Below are positions 1-8,248 of a stretch of DNA of 48,004 bases, piece by piece. The notes under the pieces are model-generated. The model did no database searches. It saw only the letters and a program-made list of their open reading frames with translations, and was not told where the DNA came from. The stretch is taken from assembly GCF_016786215.1 (NCBI RefSeq), contig NZ_JADOBG010000016.1, forward strand, positions 1 to 48,004, given 5' to 3'. The stretch is from Legionella bononiensis. GTDB lineage: Bacteria; Pseudomonadota; Gammaproteobacteria; Legionellales; Legionellaceae. A program made the position numbers and the translations under genes. Position 1 is the stretch's first letter, and each line of letters starts with the position of its first letter.

Positions 1-286
1 TTCAGGAGATCCCTCGTTTTCACTCGGGATGACGTGTCACTCGGGATGACGTGTTCCTTGGGTATAGCGTCATCCTTGGGTATCACGTCATCCTGAGCAT
101 AGTGAAGGATCTCCAAATACTGGCACTGTTCCACATTCAGGAGATCCCTCGTTTTCACTCGGGATGACGTGTTCCTTGGGTATAGTGTCATCCTTGGGTA
201 TCACGTCATCCTGAACGTAGTGAAGGATCTCCAAGTTCTGGCACATTACTGTTTTCAGGAGATCTCTCACTGCGTTTGAGATGACG
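1..286. repeat. Tandem palindromic repeat cluster (GTCATCC...GGATGAC family)
   Basis: Two near-identical units at about 52-169 and 170-286 (period 118 bp) and part of a third cut by the window edge. Each unit contains an imperfect palindrome of about 84 bp (86-169 and 204-286). It begins CGTCATCCTGA, continues with GTGAAGGATCTCC, and returns through GGAGATCCCTC to GGGATGACG. The spacer between palindromes is itself repeated (TTCCTTGGGTAT appears four times, each followed by a GTCATCC or CGTCATCC core or its flank). The same family recurs at about 25430-25790, 32551-32884 and 47732-48004. The open frame running through it on the minus strand has no gene character. The rest of the gap to 385 is AT-rich upstream sequence of tdk with no clear promoter. 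Confidence 0.9.
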
Positions 287-385
287 TATTCCATTGCAGG
301 AAATCACAATTTAATTTTCATTAGTGGTAGTTTCTCCAATCAAGTCATAGTAAAGTAGCCGCATCCCTGATTAATTACCTACTCC

Positions 386-1015
386 ATGGCAAAATTATAT
401 TTCTATTATGCCGCGATGAACGCGGGTAAAAGTACCGTATTGCTTCAATCCAGCCATAACTATAGAGAGCGGGGAATGCAGACGTTGTTATTCACGCCCC
501 TAATCGATACTCGTTATCAGTTTGGGACTATAAGTTCTCGAATAGGGTTATCAGAGCAGGCCTTTGCATTTAATGAAACAGATGATCTGCACGCAATTAC
601 CTGTGAATCACAACAGCTGGGTGCACAATACGCCTGTGTGCTTATTGATGAAGCACAATTTCTAACCCGACAACAGGTTCATCAATTAACAGAAATTACT
701 GATAAATTGTCCATACCCGTATTAGCCTATGGTTTAAGAACTGATTTTAGAGGTGAGTTATTTCCTGGAAGCCAATATTTACTTGCCTGGGCAGATGAAT
801 TGATTGAGTTAAAGACCATTTGTCATTGCGGTCGTAAAGCAATTATGAACATGAGAATTGATGCTGAGGGTAACGCCGTAGTGGAAGGGGAACAGGTTTT
901 AATTGGTGGAAATGAGTCTTATGTCTCAACCTGCAGGTTGCATTTTAAACGTAAAGAAGCGGGAGTTTTAGAGATTAACAATAAATTGTTCAATAAAGAT
1001 ACCAATCCTCTTTAG
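386..1015 (+). CDS. tdk: Thymidine kinase
   Basis: Phosphorylates thymidine (and deoxyuridine) with ATP, feeding salvaged nucleoside into dTMP. The 209-residue protein matches bacterial type II thymidine kinases over its whole length (E. coli Tdk is about 205). The P-loop is NAGKST with K15 and follows the family N-terminus [18 protein letters not shown] carries the likely catalytic base E89, [11 protein letters not shown] is the lasso-side motif, and C146, C148, C183 and H186 fit the structural zinc site. The ATG at 386 gives the conserved N-terminus, although no good Shine-Dalgarno sequence precedes it. It heads the thymidine-salvage locus and is followed 48 bp later by the first of two Pht transporters. 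The annotation is essentially certain. Confidence 0.97.
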   Translation: MAKLYFYYAAMNAGKSTVLLQSSHNYRERGMQTLLFTPLIDTRYQFGTISSRIGLSEQAFAFNETDDLHAITCESQQLGAQYACVLIDEAQFLTRQQVHQLTEITDKLSIPVLAYGLRTDFRGELFPGSQYLLAWADELIELKTICHCGRKAIMNMRIDAEGNAVVEGEQVLIGGNESYVSTCRLHFKRKEAGVLEINNKLFNKDTNPL

Positions 1016-1022
1016 GTTTTGT

Positions 1023-1028
1023 TATAAT
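1023..1028 (+). promoter_or_regulatory. Possible -10 box between tdk and phtC
   Basis: A perfect TATAAT lies 36 bp before the phtC start, but no convincing -35 box stands 16-18 bp upstream. It may give phtC its own start or be chance in AT-rich DNA. Confidence 0.25.
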
Positions 1029-1063
1029 TTGCCGCAACTTTTAGGCCTTGATAAGGAGTAACA

Positions 1064-2332
1064 GTGTCGCATTCTGTCGCAGTAGATTCGAGAACTTTTG
1101 TACCTCGTGGTGACTTAATGGCTTGGATCGTCTGCTTATCTGCAGGCCTATTCTTTCTCTATGAGTTTTTTCAACTGAATATTTTTGACGTAATTAATCA
1201 ACCTTTACGCGAAGATTTTCACATTGATGCCACCCAATTGAGCTGGATGTCCAGTGCCTATCTATGGGCTGACATACTCTTTCTGTTACCGGCCGGTATT
1301 ATCCTGGATCGTTTTTCTACACGTCGGGTTATTCTGACTGCCATGCTGGTTTGTGTGGTTGGAACTGTTGGTTTTGCGACGACTGACTCATTTCTTCTTG
1401 CCTCCTTTTTTCATTTCCTTTCCGGTATTGGTAACGCGTTTTGTTTTCTCTCCTGTGTCGTATTAGTTTCTCACTGGTTCCCCCCGCGCAGACAAGCACT
1501 GGTTATCGGTTCATTAGTGACTATGGCCTTTATAGGCGGAATGATGGCTCATACTCCTTTCGCTTATCTTTATGAACTGTTTGGATGGCGGCGTGCTTTA
1601 TTAATTGATGGAGCGGTTGGGGCGGTTTTATTAATCTGGATTTATTGTGTTGTTCAGGACAAACCAACAGATTCACCAGTTCGAGTTCGTACCAATCAGG
1701 GAGAAGTTCTATCCAGTTTTATCAAGGCATTGTCTAATCGACAAAACTGGTTGGCCGGATTATTTACTTCACTGCTTAATTTACCCATTATGGTTTTGTG
1801 TGCATTGTGGGGAGCCAGTTATCTTCAAGTAGTACATCATCTGCCTGACATCGCAGCCAGTAATGTTGTGAGTTTAATCTTTATGGGTAGTGTTATTGGC
1901 TGCCCGTTGGTTGGCTGGCTATCTGATTCACAAGGACGTCGCAAGCCTTTGATGATTGTTGGGGCAGTTGCGACTTTGTTTACGGTTATTCCATTATTTA
2001 TGCATGTTGTCCTTTCTCAAACCCTTCTTGGTATTATCTTTTTTGCTCTGGGATTTTTTACCAGCACCCAGGTCATCTCTTATCCTCTGGTTGCTGAAAG
2101 CAATCAATCTGAAAATACAGGCGCAGCAACCGGAATTGCCTCTGTGATTATTATGGGCGGAGGTGGTGTTGGACAGGTATTGTTTGGCTGGCTTATGTCA
2201 CACCATGCGGGCACAACAGTCACTGAATATACGGTTGCAGATTTTCAATTTGCCATGTGGATGTTCCCCATAGCGGCCATTGCGGCTTTAATTGCTGTAT
2301 TAATGACCCGTGAAACATACTGCAAACGATAA
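1064..2332 (+). CDS. phtC: Pht-family MFS transporter, PhtC-like (pyrimidine nucleoside uptake)
   Basis: An inner-membrane major facilitator superfamily protein of 422 residues with the usual twelve hydrophobic segments. MFS motif A is visible after helix 2 (GIILDRFSTRR) and its echo after helix 8 (GWLSDSQGRRK). The GTG start at 1064 is set by AAGGAG at 1053-1058. The name rests on gene order: in L. pneumophila, phtC and phtD lie between tdk and deoB, and phtC restores pyrimidine uptake to an E. coli nucleoside-transport mutant. Here it sits directly after tdk and 18 bp before a second Pht gene. By inference it imports thymidine or related pyrimidines from the Legionella vacuole for Tdk. Substrate cannot be read from sequence alone. 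Confidence 0.85.
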   Translation: MSHSVAVDSRTFVPRGDLMAWIVCLSAGLFFLYEFFQLNIFDVINQPLREDFHIDATQLSWMSSAYLWADILFLLPAGIILDRFSTRRVILTAMLVCVVGTVGFATTDSFLLASFFHFLSGIGNAFCFLSCVVLVSHWFPPRRQALVIGSLVTMAFIGGMMAHTPFAYLYELFGWRRALLIDGAVGAVLLIWIYCVVQDKPTDSPVRVRTNQGEVLSSFIKALSNRQNWLAGLFTSLLNLPIMVLCALWGASYLQVVHHLPDIAASNVVSLIFMGSVIGCPLVGWLSDSQGRRKPLMIVGAVATLFTVIPLFMHVVLSQTLLGIIFFALGFFTSTQVISYPLVAESNQSENTGAATGIASVIIMGGGGVGQVLFGWLMSHHAGTTVTEYTVADFQFAMWMFPIAAIAALIAVLMTRETYCKR

Positions 2333-2350
2333 TAACGTAGAGGAGTAATA

Positions 2351-3634
2351 ATGCAGATCGTGGATGAGTTTAGAGGATATGATGATATGAGATCATCTTT
2401 ATTACCCTGGATTGTATGCTTTGCCGCAACTCTGTTTTTCTTCTATGAGTTTATTCAAGGAAATATGTTTGCTTCGATAGCAGCGAACATCATGCAGGAT
2501 TATCATATTCAGGCTGATAAAATGGCCTATTTATCCAGCATTTATTATTTATCAAATGTACTTTTTCTATTCATAGCAGGAATGATACTTGATAGATTTT
2601 CTATTAAAAATACCATTCTTATAGCAATGCTGCTTTGTGTAGTCAGTACTTTTATTCTTGCCTATTCACATTCTTTTTATGTGGCTTTATTTTGTCGATT
2701 TATAACGGGCATTGGAAGCGCGTTTTGTTTTCTGGGGCCTGTTCGATTGGCTTCTCACTGGTTTCCTCCAAAACGGATGGCTTTGGTAACCGGAGCTATA
2801 GTCACTATGGCAATGACTGGCGGAATGCTGGCTCAATATCCATTAACTAAACTGGTAGCTTATGTAGGATGGCGTCAGGCCGTTCAAGACGTTGGAATAC
2901 TTGGATTTGCCATGTTGGTCGTTATGTTTTTTTGGATAAAAGAAAGACCACAAGTTGCTATCAAAAAAGAAGGACAACCCATTAAAATTTTTGCTGCTGC
3001 AAGACAAGCCTATTTGAATCCTCAATATTTACGTGCCGCGCTTTATACCAGTCTGATGAACATGGCGATTGCAGTATTTGGTGCCATGATGGGTACCTTA
3101 TATCTGGAGCAACGTTTGAGTGTTAGTCCAGAACAGGCCTCTATGGTTAATGGTATGTTGTTTTTTGGGGCAATTGTCGGCGCGCCTTTGGTTGGCTGGC
3201 TATCTGATAGAGTAGGATTGCGGATTCTTCCGATGAAAGTAGGTGTACTTGCGTCGATGTTGACTTTATTGGCTGTACTGTATCTTCCTGTTTCTTTAAA
3301 TACTATGGCAGTCTTGTTTTTCCTTCTTGGGTTTTTTACATCCGCTCAAGTTATCAGTTATGCTCTGGTGGCTGAAAGCAGTTCCCCCATGATGACCGCA
3401 ACTGCTGTAAGTGTTATTTCCATACTGACCCAGGGTGGTTACCTCGTATATCAAAACCTGTTTAGTTCCCTTTTAACGAATTATGGCGGTATGCACCTGA
3501 TTAATGGAGTGCCTGTCTACCTGTTAGAAGCCTATCAACATGCAGCTATTATATTGCCTGCGGGATTAGCGATCGCTTTTCTGTTATTATTTGGATTGAA
3601 AGAAACTAACTGTAATCAAGCCGAGTATAAATAG
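2351..3634 (+). CDS. phtD: Pht-family MFS transporter, PhtD-like
   Basis: A 427-residue paralogue of the preceding transporter, with the same N-terminal pattern (LFFFYEFIQ against LFFLYEFFQ) and the same loop motifs, [11 protein letters not shown] and [10 protein letters not shown]. The ATG at 2351 follows AGGAG at 2341-2345. The last base of its stop codon is the first base of the deoB start, so the two genes are probably translationally coupled. In L. pneumophila, PhtD also acts under thymidine limitation, but unlike PhtC it did not restore pyrimidine uptake in E. coli. Its cargo is therefore less certain. Confidence 0.85.
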   Translation: MQIVDEFRGYDDMRSSLLPWIVCFAATLFFFYEFIQGNMFASIAANIMQDYHIQADKMAYLSSIYYLSNVLFLFIAGMILDRFSIKNTILIAMLLCVVSTFILAYSHSFYVALFCRFITGIGSAFCFLGPVRLASHWFPPKRMALVTGAIVTMAMTGGMLAQYPLTKLVAYVGWRQAVQDVGILGFAMLVVMFFWIKERPQVAIKKEGQPIKIFAAARQAYLNPQYLRAALYTSLMNMAIAVFGAMMGTLYLEQRLSVSPEQASMVNGMLFFGAIVGAPLVGWLSDRVGLRILPMKVGVLASMLTLLAVLYLPVSLNTMAVLFFLLGFFTSAQVISYALVAESSSPMMTATAVSVISILTQGGYLVYQNLFSSLLTNYGGMHLINGVPVYLLEAYQHAAIILPAGLAIAFLLLFGLKETNCNQAEYK

Positions 3635-4854
3635 TGACAGGACGAGTTTGTATCTTATTGATGGATTCCTTTGGTATAGGCGCCAGCCTGGACGCATCGC
3701 GTTATGGTGATGAAGGTGCCAATACTTTTGTTCATATTCATGAAGCCTGTGAACGTGGCTCTGGCGATATTAACGGTGTTCGTCAAGGACCTTTAAAGTT
3801 ACCAAATTTGGCCAGGCTGGGACTTTATCATGCTGCGGTAGCCAGTTCTGGATTGCAGTTTGTGGATTTGGCGACGATGACTGAGCCTGAAGGCTATTAT
3901 GGCTATGCTGTTGAGCAAAGTTTAGGGAAGGATACTCCAAGTGGACATTGGGAACTAGCCGGTGTTCCTGTATCTTTTGAATGGGGTTATTTTCCTGACA
4001 AGCCTCATTGTTTTCAAAAAAAACTGATTGATTCTTTTATAAAACAAGCAGGAATACCCGGGGTTTTAGGGGAAAAACATGCTTCTGGAACCACCATACT
4101 CGATGAGTTGGGAGAAGAACATATCCGTACGGGTAAACCGATAGTATATACTTCTGCTGACAGCGTTTTTCAAATAGCAGCACATGAGGAATCGTTCGGT
4201 TTACAACGCCTGTATGATATTTGTGACATTGCTCGAGATCTAGTGGATGAGTATCAGATTGGGCGAGTGATTGCCAGACCTTTTATTGGTAAGCCGGGAT
4301 CCTTTAAGCGCACTGCAAATCGTAAGGATTATGCTACTTTACCTCCTGAAAAAACCTTACTGGATTTTCTGAACGATGCGGGTAGAGAGGTTATTTCAAT
4401 AGGAAAAATTGCCGATATTTATGCTCACCAAGGTGTAACTCAAGAAATTAAAGCCGATGGCAATATGGCTTTATTTGACGCAACTCTCAAGGCCATGAAG
4501 ACTGCTCCTCAAGGCAGTTTGATTTTTACTAATTTCGTTGATTTTGATTCCTCCTACGGACATAGACGCGATGTTGCCGGTTATGCGCATGCCCTGGAAC
4601 AGTTTGATGCCCGATTACCCGAATTGTCTTCATTGTTGAATCCAGACGATATTGTGATTATCGCAGCAGATCATGGATGCGATCCTACTTTTCCAGGCTC
4701 AGATCATACGCGTGAACATATTCCTGTTTTAGCCTATGGTCCCAAGTTAACTGGTAGCTTTATTGGCCGACGCGATAGTTTTGCGGATATTGGACAAAGT
4801 CTTGCAGAACATCTTGAAATTGAACCTTTGTCTCATGGCATTTCATTTTTTTAA
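3634..4854 (+). CDS. deoB: Phosphopentomutase
   Basis: Interconverts (deoxy)ribose 1-phosphate and 5-phosphate, linking nucleoside breakdown to sugar metabolism. The 406 residues equal the family length (E. coli DeoB 407). Alkaline-phosphatase-superfamily features are plain: DSFGIG with metal ligand D11, [10 protein letters not shown] with the phosphate-accepting T101, AADHGCDP, and [10 protein letters not shown] near the C-terminus for the two-metal (Mn) site. The GTG start overlaps the phtD stop by one base (TAGTG). It closes the tdk-phtC-phtD-deoB group: uptake and phosphorylation of nucleosides on one side, handling of the pentose phosphate on the other. No nucleoside phosphorylase gene is present in the window. 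Confidence 0.97.
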   Translation: MTGRVCILLMDSFGIGASLDASRYGDEGANTFVHIHEACERGSGDINGVRQGPLKLPNLARLGLYHAAVASSGLQFVDLATMTEPEGYYGYAVEQSLGKDTPSGHWELAGVPVSFEWGYFPDKPHCFQKKLIDSFIKQAGIPGVLGEKHASGTTILDELGEEHIRTGKPIVYTSADSVFQIAAHEESFGLQRLYDICDIARDLVDEYQIGRVIARPFIGKPGSFKRTANRKDYATLPPEKTLLDFLNDAGREVISIGKIADIYAHQGVTQEIKADGNMALFDATLKAMKTAPQGSLIFTNFVDFDSSYGHRRDVAGYAHALEQFDARLPELSSLLNPDDIVIIAADHGCDPTFPGSDHTREHIPVLAYGPKLTGSFIGRRDSFADIGQSLAEHLEIEPLSHGISFF

Positions 4855-4864
4855 CCTCATTCCC

Positions 4865-4892
4865 ATTGAATTTTTAATTATCATCCCCATGT
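4865..4892 (+). promoter_or_regulatory. Probable sigma-32 (heat-shock) promoter of hslVU
   Basis: ATTGAA at 4865-4870 preceded by CCC resembles the heat-shock -35 element (CCCTTGAA). After a 14-bp spacer, CCCCATGT at 4885-4892 matches the sigma-32 -10 consensus CCCCATNT exactly. The start would fall near 4900, about 25 bp before the hslV start codon. HslVU is a classic heat-shock operon, so position and sequence agree. Confidence 0.65.
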
Positions 4893-4924
4893 GTAGATTT
4901 TCTGCATGATGTGAGGATTTAATT

Positions 4925-5473
4925 TTGGAACAATTTCGTGGGACAACAATACTATCCGTACGACGTGGTAATCAGGTTGTTATCGGTGGTGATGGTCAGG
5001 TTACTTTAGGTAATACTGTAATGAAGGGCAATGCCCGCAAAGTAAGGCGATTATATAAAGATAAAGTAATTGCCGGATTTGCAGGGGGTACTGCTGATGC
5101 ATTCACTCTCTTTGAACGTTTTGAAAGCAAGTTGGAAATGCATCAAGGTCATTTGGTCAGAGCAGCAGTTGAATTGGCTAAAGACTGGCGAACCGACCGA
5201 ATGTTAAGACGACTAGAAGCAGTCCTCGCCGTAGCAGACAGTAAATCCTCTTTAATTATCACTGGTAACGGCGATGTTATAGAACCTGAAGAAAGTTTAA
5301 TCGCTATAGGTTCCGGTGGTCCTTTTGCCCAGGCGGCAGCAAGAGCATTGATGGAAAATACTAAATTATCCGCTGTAGATATAGTGCGTAAAGCATTAAC
5401 TATTGCTGGTGACATTTGTATTTATACCAATAATAATTTAACCATAGAAGAATTGAATAATGACAGCAAATAA
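4925..5473 (+). CDS. hslV: ATP-dependent protease subunit HslV (ClpQ)
   Basis: Proteolytic core of the HslVU cytoplasmic protease, an N-terminal threonine hydrolase of the proteasome beta-subunit fold. The 182 residues begin MEQFRG followed by TTILSVRRG. The active site is expected to be T7 after removal of a six-residue propeptide, which is longer than the single Met in E. coli. Family blocks [34 protein letters not shown] and [10 protein letters not shown] are intact. The start is TTG, supported by GAGGA at 4913-4917 with a 7-bp spacer and by the conserved propeptide. It overlaps hslU by 14 bp, implying coupled translation. Confidence 0.97.
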   Translation: MEQFRGTTILSVRRGNQVVIGGDGQVTLGNTVMKGNARKVRRLYKDKVIAGFAGGTADAFTLFERFESKLEMHQGHLVRAAVELAKDWRTDRMLRRLEAVLAVADSKSSLIITGNGDVIEPEESLIAIGSGGPFAQAAARALMENTKLSAVDIVRKALTIAGDICIYTNNNLTIEELNNDSK

Positions 5474-6800
5474 TAGTGTAGTAATGACTCCAAGAGAAAT
5501 CGTTCAGGAACTTGATAAACATATTATAGGTCAGGATGATGCAAAGAGAGCGGTAGCTATTGCTTTGCGTAATCGCTGGCGTCGAATGAAGATTAAAGAT
5601 CCTGTTTTACGCAGTGAAATAATGCCTAAGAATATTTTGATGATTGGTCCAACTGGCGTAGGTAAAACAGAAATTGCCCGACGTCTGGCAAAATTGGCTC
5701 AAGCTCCTTTTATCAAGGTTGAAGCAACCAAATTTACTGAAGTGGGCTATGTGGGGCGTGATGTTGATTCCATCCTTCGTGATCTAACAGATATAGCGAT
5801 TAAGCAGGAACGTGAATCTGCTATGAAGAAAGTGGAACATTTGGCTGAAGATGCTGCTGAAGAGCGTGTTCTGGATGTGTTGTTGCCACCAGCGCGCGGC
5901 ACATTGACTCCTGGGGAACGAGACACCACGGCAAGACAGGTATTCCGCAAGCAATTAAGAGAAGGTACTCTTAATGATAATGAAATTGAAATAGATCTTG
6001 CCGTCGCTCCCGTTGGCATTGAAATAATGGCGCCTCCTGGTATGGAAGAAATGACCAGTCAACTGCAATCCATGTTTCAACAAGTCGGCAGTCATCGTAC
6101 TAAAACACGTAAAATGACTATTGCCAAGGCGATGAAAATATTGCGTGAAGAAGAAGCTGCAAAACTGATTAATGAAGAAGACATTAAGGTTAGAGCAATA
6201 GAAAGTGTTGAGCAGAACGGAATCGTCTTTATTGATGAATTAGATAAAGTGGCCAAACGTTCCGAAGGGGGTGGTGGGGATGTCTCACGCGAAGGAGTTC
6301 AACGTGACTTACTTCCATTGGTTGAAGGGACTACCGTATCCACTAAATACGGTATGGTAAAATCAGATCACATTTTATTTATTGCCTCTGGGGCGTTCCA
6401 TGTTGCCAAACCTTCAGATTTAATTGCTGAATTACAAGGACGCTTACCCATTCGAGTGGAATTATCGGCACTGACTGTTGAGGATTTTGTTCGCATTCTG
6501 ACTGAGCCGAGTTCTTCATTGACTCTGCAATACGCTGCTTTGATGGAAACCGAAGGTTTAACCCTGACATTCGATGAAACCGGTATTCGTCGTATTGCCG
6601 AGGTAGCTTGGCAAGTTAATGAGCGTATGGAAAACATTGGCGCGCGTCGATTGTATACAGTGATGGAGCGTTTGTTAGAAGTGGTCTCATTTGAGGCAAC
6701 TGATAAATCAGGAGAATCTGTTCATGTAGACAGAGCCTATGTGGATAAAAATCTTGGTCAGTTGGTCGCGGATGAGGATTTAGCTCGCTATATTCTTTAA
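5460..6800 (+). CDS. hslU: ATP-dependent protease ATPase subunit HslU (ClpY)
   Basis: AAA+ unfoldase that feeds substrates to HslV. The 446 residues match the family (E. coli 443). Walker A is GPTGVGKT at 63-70 and Walker B is IVFIDELDK. The I-domain insertion lies between them at roughly 110-240, the region that handles substrate. The sensor-2/arginine region [14 protein letters not shown] is present, as is the C-terminal tail EDLARYIL, which docks into HslV and opens its active site. The ATG at 5460 lies inside the end of hslV. Both genes are intact and share the upstream heat-shock-like promoter and the downstream terminator. Confidence 0.97.
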   Translation: MTANNSVVMTPREIVQELDKHIIGQDDAKRAVAIALRNRWRRMKIKDPVLRSEIMPKNILMIGPTGVGKTEIARRLAKLAQAPFIKVEATKFTEVGYVGRDVDSILRDLTDIAIKQERESAMKKVEHLAEDAAEERVLDVLLPPARGTLTPGERDTTARQVFRKQLREGTLNDNEIEIDLAVAPVGIEIMAPPGMEEMTSQLQSMFQQVGSHRTKTRKMTIAKAMKILREEEAAKLINEEDIKVRAIESVEQNGIVFIDELDKVAKRSEGGGGDVSREGVQRDLLPLVEGTTVSTKYGMVKSDHILFIASGAFHVAKPSDLIAELQGRLPIRVELSALTVEDFVRILTEPSSSLTLQYAALMETEGLTLTFDETGIRRIAEVAWQVNERMENIGARRLYTVMERLLEVVSFEATDKSGESVHVDRAYVDKNLGQLVADEDLARYIL

Positions 6801-6820
6801 TGGTTGGAATAACGACTTTT

Positions 6821-6871
6821 GGATCATGACTTTAATATTATTTAACGAAAAAGTTATGATCCAGGGTTTTT
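6821..6871 (+). terminator. Rho-independent terminator after hslU
   Basis: Arms 6821-6833 and 6850-6862 form a 13-bp stem (GGATCATGACTTT with AAAGTTATGATCC, one G-U pair) around an AT-rich loop. After AGGG comes a run of five T. It lies 20 bp after the hslU stop. Confidence 0.8.
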
Positions 6872-6927
6872 GTTATTGTCCACCATGGCTTATTTATGTA
6901 TTATTTGTTTTACACGTTGTTTAATTA

Positions 6928-7905
6928 GTGCAATTTATGCCTCAATTTAACCTTAATAAATTAGTTGTTCTGCATTTATATAATTATTCTAAACCTCGAG
7001 GGGAGCAAGATCCTCTATCCTTAATTGAAAAAAATTGCGATGTTGTAAAAGTATCAACCTGTATGAGAATCATCTTTATCTTAAATAGTGATTCACTCCT
7101 TTCAGAACAACAAACCGCCGCATATAAATCACTCACTGATTTTTTAGATAGAAAAGATATGTACTCAATATCCATTGGTTTCCAACGATTCGACGGTGAT
7201 AAGGCTTATGAGTTTCTATTGTATTGGATGATTGGTGGCGTAAATCCCAAAAAGACTTTAAATGATACTCGAATTCTGGGCGATGTGAGATCCATCTGGA
7301 CCAAAATGCTGGAGTCTCCGAGTTTAAGAGCAAAGAATTTGGTTGAAATTTATTTAACATTATTTAATGACTTGTTTACAGACAGTGTCAATCTTAACAA
7401 GCTTATACCAGACTATAACCATCTAGAATTATCAACATTAGTTGAGACTTTTAAAATTGCTTGTCAAAATTGCACCTGGGCTAGAGTAAATGGTTTTTTA
7501 AGCGTTCTTACTGCTTTTAAATACAACCATTTTACAAACAATAGCTATTTACACCATCTTGAAAATGATCTCTCCTTAATGAAAAATAGAATATTGAATA
7601 AAGTTGAATTATCAGCTACCGGTACGGTAGTTTCATTTTTTAAGTCCAAATACGAACAATCTGCGGAAAATTTAAAAGGAATTGATGCCCGATTAAAGGC
7701 CATTAACCGATTACTGGATTATTTAAATTCACTAAAAACACAGAGTGCTGAGCAGATACTGTCTGAACATGCGACGCTAAAAGAAGAATTAACTACAGAG
7801 AAAACGAATGATCATGTGATTATGGAAATTGAATCTTCGACTAAATATGAACGTGAAAATCCAAATGGAGAGCGTAGCATAGTTAATAGCAGATGCAATA
7901 TGTAA
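6928..7905 (+). CDS. Stand-alone protein resembling the N-terminal domain of glutamyl-tRNA reductase
   Basis: A 325-residue soluble protein not assigned to a named family. Residues 38-47 (CDVVKVSTCMR region) and 90-121 (DKAYEFLLYWMIGG...RILGDVR) line up with the catalytic domain of HemA-type glutamyl-tRNA reductase. There the motifs are STCNR, with the catalytic cysteine, and HL-RVASGLDSL-LGE-QILGQV. C45 would be the catalytic cysteine; the usual histidine 49 residues later is replaced by F96. No NADPH-binding Rossmann domain follows. The C-terminal half is helical and ends in a charged tail rich in Glu (about 255-315). The enzyme is probably inactive or repurposed. The GTG at 6928 and an ATG at 6937 are both possible starts and neither has a good ribosome-binding site. 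The homology is a pattern reading by eye. Confidence 0.6.
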   Translation: MQFMPQFNLNKLVVLHLYNYSKPRGEQDPLSLIEKNCDVVKVSTCMRIIFILNSDSLLSEQQTAAYKSLTDFLDRKDMYSISIGFQRFDGDKAYEFLLYWMIGGVNPKKTLNDTRILGDVRSIWTKMLESPSLRAKNLVEIYLTLFNDLFTDSVNLNKLIPDYNHLELSTLVETFKIACQNCTWARVNGFLSVLTAFKYNHFTNNSYLHHLENDLSLMKNRILNKVELSATGTVVSFFKSKYEQSAENLKGIDARLKAINRLLDYLNSLKTQSAEQILSEHATLKEELTTEKTNDHVIMEIESSTKYERENPNGERSIVNSRCNM

Positions 7906-8248
7906 CGATATTGGACTTCAACTCAAACTGATTTAATCGATTAAATCAGTAATTGACCTGTCATCGGAATAGACTATCTTGATTTATTATTGGTGAACGA
8001 CACACACTTCTTACTTTTAATTCACCGCATTGTACATTAATTAATTATTATGTATAATATGCGCTCTTTAGAGTTTGGTTCAGTATGCAACGTTACTCAT
8101 TAGCCGATGAACTGAATTAATAAATATTCACTCTTCGCTCACACCACTCAGGTTTATTTAAAAAAGAAGATTCAAGGAATTAACTATAAAAAGGAGAAAT
8201 TTATTCGAATAAAGAATGCGTTGTAAGTGGAAATTGAGGAAAAAACAG
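7906..8248. other. Intergenic region with a perfect 24-bp palindrome
   Basis: Between the two accessory genes. A loopless perfect palindrome occupies 7927-7950 (left half ACTGATTTAATC, centre between 7938 and 7939), just after the upstream stop codon. It could be a protein-binding site or a weak hairpin; no T-run follows. Further on are a good sigma-70 promoter (8030-8058) and a leader of about 185 bases. The leader contains a TTCAGT/ACTGAA inverted pair around 8090-8118. Confidence 0.6.
8030..8058 (+). promoter_or_regulatory. Sigma-70-type promoter upstream of the poly(A) polymerase-like gene
   Basis: TTGTAC at 8030-8035, a 17-bp spacer and a perfect TATAAT at 8053-8058. The -35 box is weak (TTG only) but the spacing is ideal. 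Confidence 0.5.

Noticed and set aside
88..294. 68-codon minus-strand frame
   Set aside because: It lies wholly inside the palindromic repeat cluster and its peptide simply reflects the repeat.
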